8,712 bases of DNA, from NCBI GenBank assembly GCA_031283825.1, contig JAITAZ010000466.1:1-8712 (forward strand), read 5' to 3'. A program made the position numbers and the translations under genes. Positions 5,879 through 8,712 of this stretch are shown in pieces. The stretch comes from Planctomycetaceae bacterium (GTDB taxonomy: Bacteria; Planctomycetota; Planctomycetia; Pirellulales; Thermoguttaceae). The notes beneath the pieces were generated by a model. It was not told where the DNA came from and did no database searches. It worked only from the letters and a program-made list of their open reading frames with translations. Position 1 is the first letter of the stretch. Every line of letters starts with the position of its first letter.

Positions 5879-6742
5879 ATGGGAATAAAAAAATACAAAC
5901 CAAATAATGCTGGTCGCCGGAATATGAGCGTAAGCGATTTCGCAGAGCTTACGAAAAATACGACGCCCGAAAAAAATTTATTACGGGTAAAGCGACGCAC
6001 CAATGGACGTAATAATCAAGGAATTATAACAGTCCGGCATCGCGGGGGCGGTCATAAACGTCAGTACAGATTATTAGACTTCCGCCGAAATAAAGACGGA
6101 ATCGAAGCTGTAGTTGCGTCAATTGAGTATGATCCGAATCGCAGCGCGAGAATTGCGCTGTTGAAATATAGCGATGGCGAAAGACGATATATCGTTGCGC
6201 CGGATGGATTAAAAGTCGGACTGAAATTATTAAGCGGCGGCGGTGCTCCGCCTAATATTGGTAATTGTTTACCGCTTGCGGAAATCCCGTTAGGGGCGGA
6301 AGTTCACAATATAGAAATCCATCCGAATCGCGGCGGCGTGCTTTGTCGGTCTGCCGGTACAAAAGCAACTTTAGTTGCTCGCGATCCTGAAGCGGGTTGG
6401 GCGCAATTAAATATGCCAAGCGGCGAAATTAGACGAGTGCCGATTAGATGTAGAGCGGTAATCGGCGTTGTCGGCAATACCGATCACATGAATATTGAAA
6501 TCGGTAAAGCCGGAAGAAGCCGATGGATGGGACGACGCCCGCATGTCAGAGGAACGGCAATGAATCCAATCGACCACCCGCACGGCGGCGGCGAAGGCAG
6601 AACAAAAGGCGGAAGACATCCAGTAACTCCAACCGGTAAACCAACAAAAGGAACTTCAACCAGAAAAAAACGAAAACCAACAAACAAAGCAATTATCAGA
6701 CGCCGAAAAAGCAGACGCTACGGAGTGCTAAAATTGTCATAA
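5879..6742 (+). CDS. rplB: 50S ribosomal protein L2
   Basis: L2 bridges the ribosomal subunits and is needed for subunit joining and peptidyl-transferase activity. The 287 residues cover the whole family: [12 protein letters not shown] near 53-64, [14 protein letters not shown] near 82-95, [15 protein letters not shown] near 119-133, IEIHPNRGG near 145-153, and [14 protein letters not shown] from residue 228. H233 corresponds to the functionally important His229 of Escherichia coli. The C-terminus is strongly basic, as expected. The opening MGIKKYKP with AGRRN and SVSDFAEL is planctomycete-like to my recollection. The ATG gives the canonical N-terminus but has no Shine-Dalgarno sequence. The upstream TTTTCAAATG resembles the SD-less rplC start. 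A 253-base gap separates it from rplW. Confidence 0.98.
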   Translation: MGIKKYKPNNAGRRNMSVSDFAELTKNTTPEKNLLRVKRRTNGRNNQGIITVRHRGGGHKRQYRLLDFRRNKDGIEAVVASIEYDPNRSARIALLKYSDGERRYIVAPDGLKVGLKLLSGGGAPPNIGNCLPLAEIPLGAEVHNIEIHPNRGGVLCRSAGTKATLVARDPEAGWAQLNMPSGEIRRVPIRCRAVIGVVGNTDHMNIEIGKAGRSRWMGRRPHVRGTAMNPIDHPHGGGEGRTKGGRHPVTPTGKPTKGTSTRKKRKPTNKAIIRRRKSRRYGVLKLS

Positions 6743-6860
6743 AAATTTGCTGCATAACGATTATTCCGTTGAGAAATAAATTTGCCGAAAGAGCATAAAA
6801 ATTTACAATAAAACTAATTATGAAATGATACATTACCTTAAACAATCTACAATAAAAAGT

Positions 6861-6865
6861 AGGAG
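6861..6865 (+). promoter_or_regulatory. Strong ribosome binding site AGGAG for the inserted gene
   Basis: AGGAG ends six bases before the ATG at 6872 and supports translation of the unrecognised gene. A short CTAC/GTAG pairing (6847-6850 with 6859-6862) overlaps its first two bases. Confidence 0.7.
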
Positions 6866-6871
6866 ATAAAT

Positions 6872-7333
6872 ATGACAACATTGCAAAAAAGTGGCATCAT
6901 ATTACTAATAATTTGTGTTGTGAATATTTTAGTTTTTTTTGGGATTAGGCATTTTCATAAAAGTCGTCAGGTTACGTTGGAACCAAGACGTTCAGGAATA
7001 GGCGGACCAGCAATTGAGGCATTTGACAAAAGAACTGATCGATGGATAGAAGAAATGAAAGCGGAATCCATCGAAGAGTCTTTTGCTTTGTTGAATGATT
7101 TAAATGAGTATGGATACTCTCGAATAACAGAATATCCAGCATTTGATTTATCTAACATAGAAGCGCATGAGGATCGCGACAAAAGATTGTATCAATATAT
7201 GGTTCCTCAATCGCTGAGTAATAGACGATTCCTTAAAGCGTTAGAAGATTTAAAAAAGTTATCGCGTCGTAAATGTATCAAATTATTGACGCAATGTATC
7301 GACGACAACTTAAAGGAAAAAATAAGATTGTAA
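6872..7333 (+). CDS. Membrane-anchored protein of unknown function inserted between rplB and rpsS
   Basis: I do not recognise this 153-residue protein. One hydrophobic segment spans about residues 7-25 (start SGIILLIICVV), followed by a basic stretch, RHFHKSR, which suggests an N-terminal anchor with the rest in the cytoplasm. There is no signal-peptidase or lipoprotein motif. The remainder is charged and probably mostly helical, with acidic stretches near 60-76 and basic ones near 127-135. The ATG follows a strong AGGAG, and the frame is open for 462 bases in the sense orientation of the cluster, so a real gene is likely. Canonical S10 operons have nothing between rplB and rpsS. The neighbours are ribosomal, but this protein shows no rRNA-binding signature, so no function should be inferred from position alone. 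Confidence 0.75.
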   Translation: MTTLQKSGIILLIICVVNILVFFGIRHFHKSRQVTLEPRRSGIGGPAIEAFDKRTDRWIEEMKAESIEESFALLNDLNEYGYSRITEYPAFDLSNIEAHEDRDKRLYQYMVPQSLSNRRFLKALEDLKKLSRRKCIKLLTQCIDDNLKEKIRL

Positions 7334-7363
7334 CATGAGTTATTAAAATAAAATTCAACCTAT

Positions 7364-7406
7364 TTCGCGTTTAATCCCCCGCGAATTTTATGTTTTTTGG
7401 GATTAA
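7364..7406 (+). promoter_or_regulatory. H-type pseudoknot candidate at the rpsS translation start
   Basis: Two perfect inverted repeats interleave. TTCGCG (7364-7369) pairs with CGCGAA (7380-7385), and TTAATCCC (7371-7378) pairs with GGGATTAA (7399-7406). The connecting segments are one base, one base and 13 bases, which is classical H-type pseudoknot geometry. The second stem ends seven bases before the rpsS ATG and contains the only G-rich stretch there (GGGA), so folding could block ribosome access. Ribosomal-protein mRNAs are known to use pseudoknots for autoregulation, for example S15 and the S4 alpha operon. This one is inferred from sequence only. Confidence 0.55.
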
Positions 7407-7413
7407 GTTGACT

Positions 7414-7686
7414 ATGAGTAGATCGTTAAAAAAAGGACCGTTTGTCAATCCTAAACTTCTTGTGAAAGTCGAGAAGTTGGATAGCGCAGTAAGGAAAGAA
7501 CCAATAAAAACTTGGGCAAGAGCTTGTACAATTGTTCCCGAATTCGTGGGACATACTTTTCTTGTTCATAACGGTAAAGCGTTCATAAAAGTATTTGTTA
7601 CCGAAGAAATGGTCGGACACAAATTAGGCGAATTTTCATTGACTCGCATATTCAGAGGTCATGGCGGTAAAGGCGGTAAAAAATAA
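7414..7686 (+). CDS. rpsS: 30S ribosomal protein S19
   Basis: S19 is a 30S head protein that contacts tRNA and 16S rRNA near the A-site finger. The canonical N-terminus [10 protein letters not shown] marks the start at 7414 and gives 90 residues, the normal length. An in-frame ATG at 7390 would add eight residues but lies inside the loop of the putative pseudoknot and breaks the family N-terminus, so I reject it. [20 protein letters not shown] (33-52) and the signature [20 protein letters not shown] (66-85) are clear, and the tail is Lys/Gly-rich. No ordinary Shine-Dalgarno sequence is present. The nearest G-rich run, GGGA at 7399-7402, is distant and locked in the predicted structure. Confidence 0.97.
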   Translation: MSRSLKKGPFVNPKLLVKVEKLDSAVRKEPIKTWARACTIVPEFVGHTFLVHNGKAFIKVFVTEEMVGHKLGEFSLTRIFRGHGGKGGKK

Positions 7687-7687
7687 G

Positions 7688-7770
7688 ATCAGTAATGATT
7701 AAATTGTAGTTGTATAAGTTGTTAGAGGTAAAAGAATCTCTTACAAAGCAACTTCAAAAAGATCGCTGAT
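7688..7770 (+). promoter_or_regulatory. Imperfect nested hairpin after rpsS
   Basis: The outer pair ATCAG/CTGAT (7688-7692, 7766-7770), the middle pair AAGTTG/CAACTT (7716-7721, 7749-7754) and the inner pair AGAG/CTCT (7724-7727, 7738-7741) are nested with internal loops. No T-run follows. A similar AAGTTG/CAACTT pair occurs after rplV at 8304-8327. The individual helices are short, so the fold is only a suggestion. Confidence 0.3.
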
Positions 7771-7800
7771 GAATTGTTACAATAGTTTCGTTTATCCTTA

Positions 7801-7818
7801 AAATAATTTGTATTATTT
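7801..7818. promoter_or_regulatory. Small AT hairpin in the rplV leader
   Basis: AAATAAT (7801-7807) pairs with ATTATTT (7812-7818) around a TTGT loop. Just upstream, at 7773-7783, is ATTGTTACAAT, an inverted copy of the recurring motif core and nearly palindromic. Low information content makes chance likely. Confidence 0.25.
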
Positions 7819-7906
7819 GCATTTGCCCGTTTGGTGTGCGTCTAAAAAATTGAATAATTCAAATCAACATAAATATTTTCACTGAAATCGAATAAAGAGG
7901 TAAAAC

Positions 7907-8284
7907 ATGTCAAAAGAATCAGAAAAAAATGTTAAACCGCCGGAGACGTTTAAGTCGGTTCATAAATACGTCCAGATGAGCGCACGTAAAATTCGACCTT
8001 ACGCCGATCTCGTGCGAGGTAAATTCGCCGACACCGCCGTTGAGATACTTTCATGTTATCCTTCACGCGGCGCTAAACTCGTCAAACAAACGATTTACAA
8101 CGCAATCAAAAATGCCGAAGACAGAAAAACATCGTCTGAAAAAATCACCAACCTTGAAGTGCTTGATGTAAGAATCGACGGCGGACCGATGGGTAAACGT
8201 TTTCGTCCGAAATCGCGAGGTTCGTCAAGCGTATTTTTAAAACGTACTTCGCATATTACAGTTATAGTCGGATTCGGATGGTAA
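7907..8284 (+). CDS. rplV: 50S ribosomal protein L22
   Basis: L22 contacts every domain of 23S rRNA, and its beta-hairpin lines the exit tunnel near the constriction where macrolides act. The 125 residues contain SARKIRPYADLVRGK (25-39), the AIKNAEDR helix end (66-73), LEVLDVRIDGGP (83-94) and the C-terminal signature FLKRTSHITVIV (110-121). A Lys/Glu-rich N-terminal extension of about 15 residues makes it longer than the 110 residues of Escherichia coli. The SARKIRPYADL variant looks planctomycete-like to me. The ATG follows GAGG (7897-7900) at six bases. Gaps of 220 bases before it and 332 after it are unusual, since rpsS-rplV-rpsC are normally tightly packed. Confidence 0.97.
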   Translation: MSKESEKNVKPPETFKSVHKYVQMSARKIRPYADLVRGKFADTAVEILSCYPSRGAKLVKQTIYNAIKNAEDRKTSSEKITNLEVLDVRIDGGPMGKRFRPKSRGSSSVFLKRTSHITVIVGFGW

Positions 8285-8347
8285 TTAATTGTAAATTCAA
8301 CATAAGTTGGTTATTGGGTTTCAACTTTCGGAAGACAAATTTTGTAA

Positions 8348-8440
8348 CTATTCAATAGATAAACGCCAACCCGATTGGCAGTATTTTTTGTAGAAAGATT
8401 TATCTACTGAATAGATATAAGTTTTATACCGCAATCGGGT
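8348..8440 (+). promoter_or_regulatory. Interleaved long inverted repeats (pseudoknot topology) in the rpsC leader
   Basis: The segment at 8348-8363 (CTATTCAATAGATAAA) pairs at 15 of 16 positions with 8399-8414. The segment ACCCGATTG (8369-8377), located between them, pairs perfectly with CAATCGGGT (8432-8440) beyond the second arm. The order A-B-A'-B' is that of a pseudoknot. The B arm has a competing partner: CAACCCG (8367-8373) can pair with CGGGTTG (8444-8450). Alternative pairings of this kind are common in regulatory leaders. Whether both helices can coexist in three dimensions is uncertain because the first stem is long. Confidence 0.5.
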
Positions 8441-8449
8441 AAGCGGGTT

Positions 8450-8470
8450 GAATTATTGTAACGATAATTC
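8450..8470. promoter_or_regulatory. 21-bp near-palindromic copy of the recurring TTGTAACGATAATT motif
   Basis: GAATTAT and ATAATTC flank TGTAACG, giving an inverted repeat with one mismatched pair and a single central base. The 16 bases 8450-8465 occur exactly inverted at 1378-1393. The symmetry would suit a dimeric DNA-binding protein, though an RNA role is also possible. Confidence 0.45.
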
Positions 8471-8537
8471 AATAAATCCCGTAAATTTTATACTGAACGC
8501 AATAAAAATGTTCGCGATTTAATTTTTGGTAGAGCCG

Positions 8538-8558
8538 CCTACAATTTTGTAGGTTTTT
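8538..8558 (+). terminator. Terminator-like hairpin (possible attenuator) before rpsC
   Basis: CCTACA (8538-8543) pairs with TGTAGG (8548-8553) around an ATTT loop, followed directly by five T residues. A competing GTAG (8529-8532) can pair with CTAC (8539-8542), which would disrupt it. The stem is short for an efficient terminator, so leaky attenuation upstream of rpsC is the better guess. Confidence 0.4.
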
Positions 8559-8616
8559 AAGTCTATGTTTCGCCGAAATTTGTGTCGTGAGCTGTATAGA
8601 AAACAAGTAGGATAAC

Positions 8617-8712
8617 ATGGGTCAGAAAGTAAATCCGGTAGCGTTTCGTACCGGCATTATGGAAGAGTGGAAAAGCCGTTGGTACGCTTCAAAAAAAGAT
8701 TTTGCCGAGCTG
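8617..8712 (+). CDS. rpsC: 30S ribosomal protein S3, N-terminal part (runs off the window)
   Basis: S3 is a 30S head protein lining the mRNA entry channel, with helicase-related function through its KH domain. Only the first 32 codons are present. The opening [14 protein letters not shown] and then [12 protein letters not shown] are canonical for bacterial S3, and the position after rplV agrees. The ATG follows AGGA (8609-8612) with four bases between. The KH domain and C-terminal domain lie beyond the window, so completeness cannot be judged. Confidence 0.95.
   Translation, partial: MGQKVNPVAFRTGIMEEWKSRWYASKKDFAEL

Larger units (their letters stand above)
8285..8616 (+). other. 332-base structured gap between rplV and rpsC
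   Basis: No gene is present. In order the gap holds a weak AAGTTG/CAACTT hairpin (8304-8327), two interleaved long inverted repeats (8348-8440), the near-palindromic copy of the recurring TTGTAACGATAATT motif (8450-8470), and a hairpin with T-run (8538-8558) about 60 bases before rpsC. The arrangement resembles a regulated mRNA leader more than a passive spacer. No known riboswitch or leader family was recognised. Confidence 0.6.

Noticed and set aside
6769..6830. Possible promoter for the inserted gene (TTGAGA or TTTACA with loose -10 matches)
   Set aside because: Spacers of 19 bases or poor -10 hexamers make these no better than expected in AT-rich sequence.
7390..7413. Upstream in-frame ATG giving S19 eight extra residues
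   Set aside because: The family start [10 protein letters not shown] is at 7414. The upstream ATG lies in the loop of the predicted pseudoknot and has no ribosome binding site.

Overview
This window is a ribosomal-protein gene cluster of the S10 type from an AT-rich bacterium. The gene order on the + strand is rpsJ (S10), rplC (L3), rplD (L4), rplW (L23), rplB (L2), an unrecognised small gene, rpsS (S19), rplV (L22) and the first 32 codons of rpsC (S3). Apart from the intruding small gene this is the classical bacterial order. Several protein details look planctomycete-like to me: L2 beginning MGIKKYKP with AGRRN and SVSDFAEL, the long L3 with HRH and PSRT blocks, and the L22 and S3 N-termini. 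I infer Planctomycetota, probably an AT-rich uncultured or host-associated lineage. This rests on remembered family patterns, not on a search.

Layout. Positions 127-1137 (minus strand) encode an extended short-chain dehydrogenase/epimerase, transcribed away from the ribosomal genes. Positions 1138-2669 hold no gene I can support. They contain a cluster of short palindromes with a 7-bp tandem repeat (about 1268-1520), a 101-nt nested stem (1641-1741), a second inverted-repeat block ending in a 24-bp perfect palindrome (1886-2024), a promoter-like sequence with an overlapping 12-bp palindrome (2044-2075), and a long hairpin just before rpsJ (2553-2645). Positions 2670-8712 are the ribosomal cluster.

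The striking property of the cluster is its spacing. S10 operons are normally packed with gaps of a few to a few tens of bases. Here the eight gaps are 548, 140, 156, 253, 129, 80, 220 and 332 bases, together 1858 of 5947 bases between the rpsJ and rpsC starts. The gaps are not featureless. The clearest element is an H-type pseudoknot fold (7364-7406) ending seven bases before the rpsS start codon. The rpsC leader (8285-8616) has interleaved long inverted repeats followed by a terminator-like hairpin, and a 10-bp hairpin precedes rplD. A recurring motif, TTGTAACRAT, often followed by AATT, sits in many of the gaps on both strands.

Function. The ribosomal proteins are early-binding or core components of the 30S subunit (S10, S19, S3) and 50S subunit (L3, L4, L23, L2, L22). 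The spacing and structured gaps suggest that individual genes may be separately controlled or processed instead of relying on tight translational coupling. The intruding gene (6872-7333) encodes a membrane-anchored protein of unknown function with its own good ribosome binding site. No RNA gene, CRISPR array, transposase or origin was recognised.
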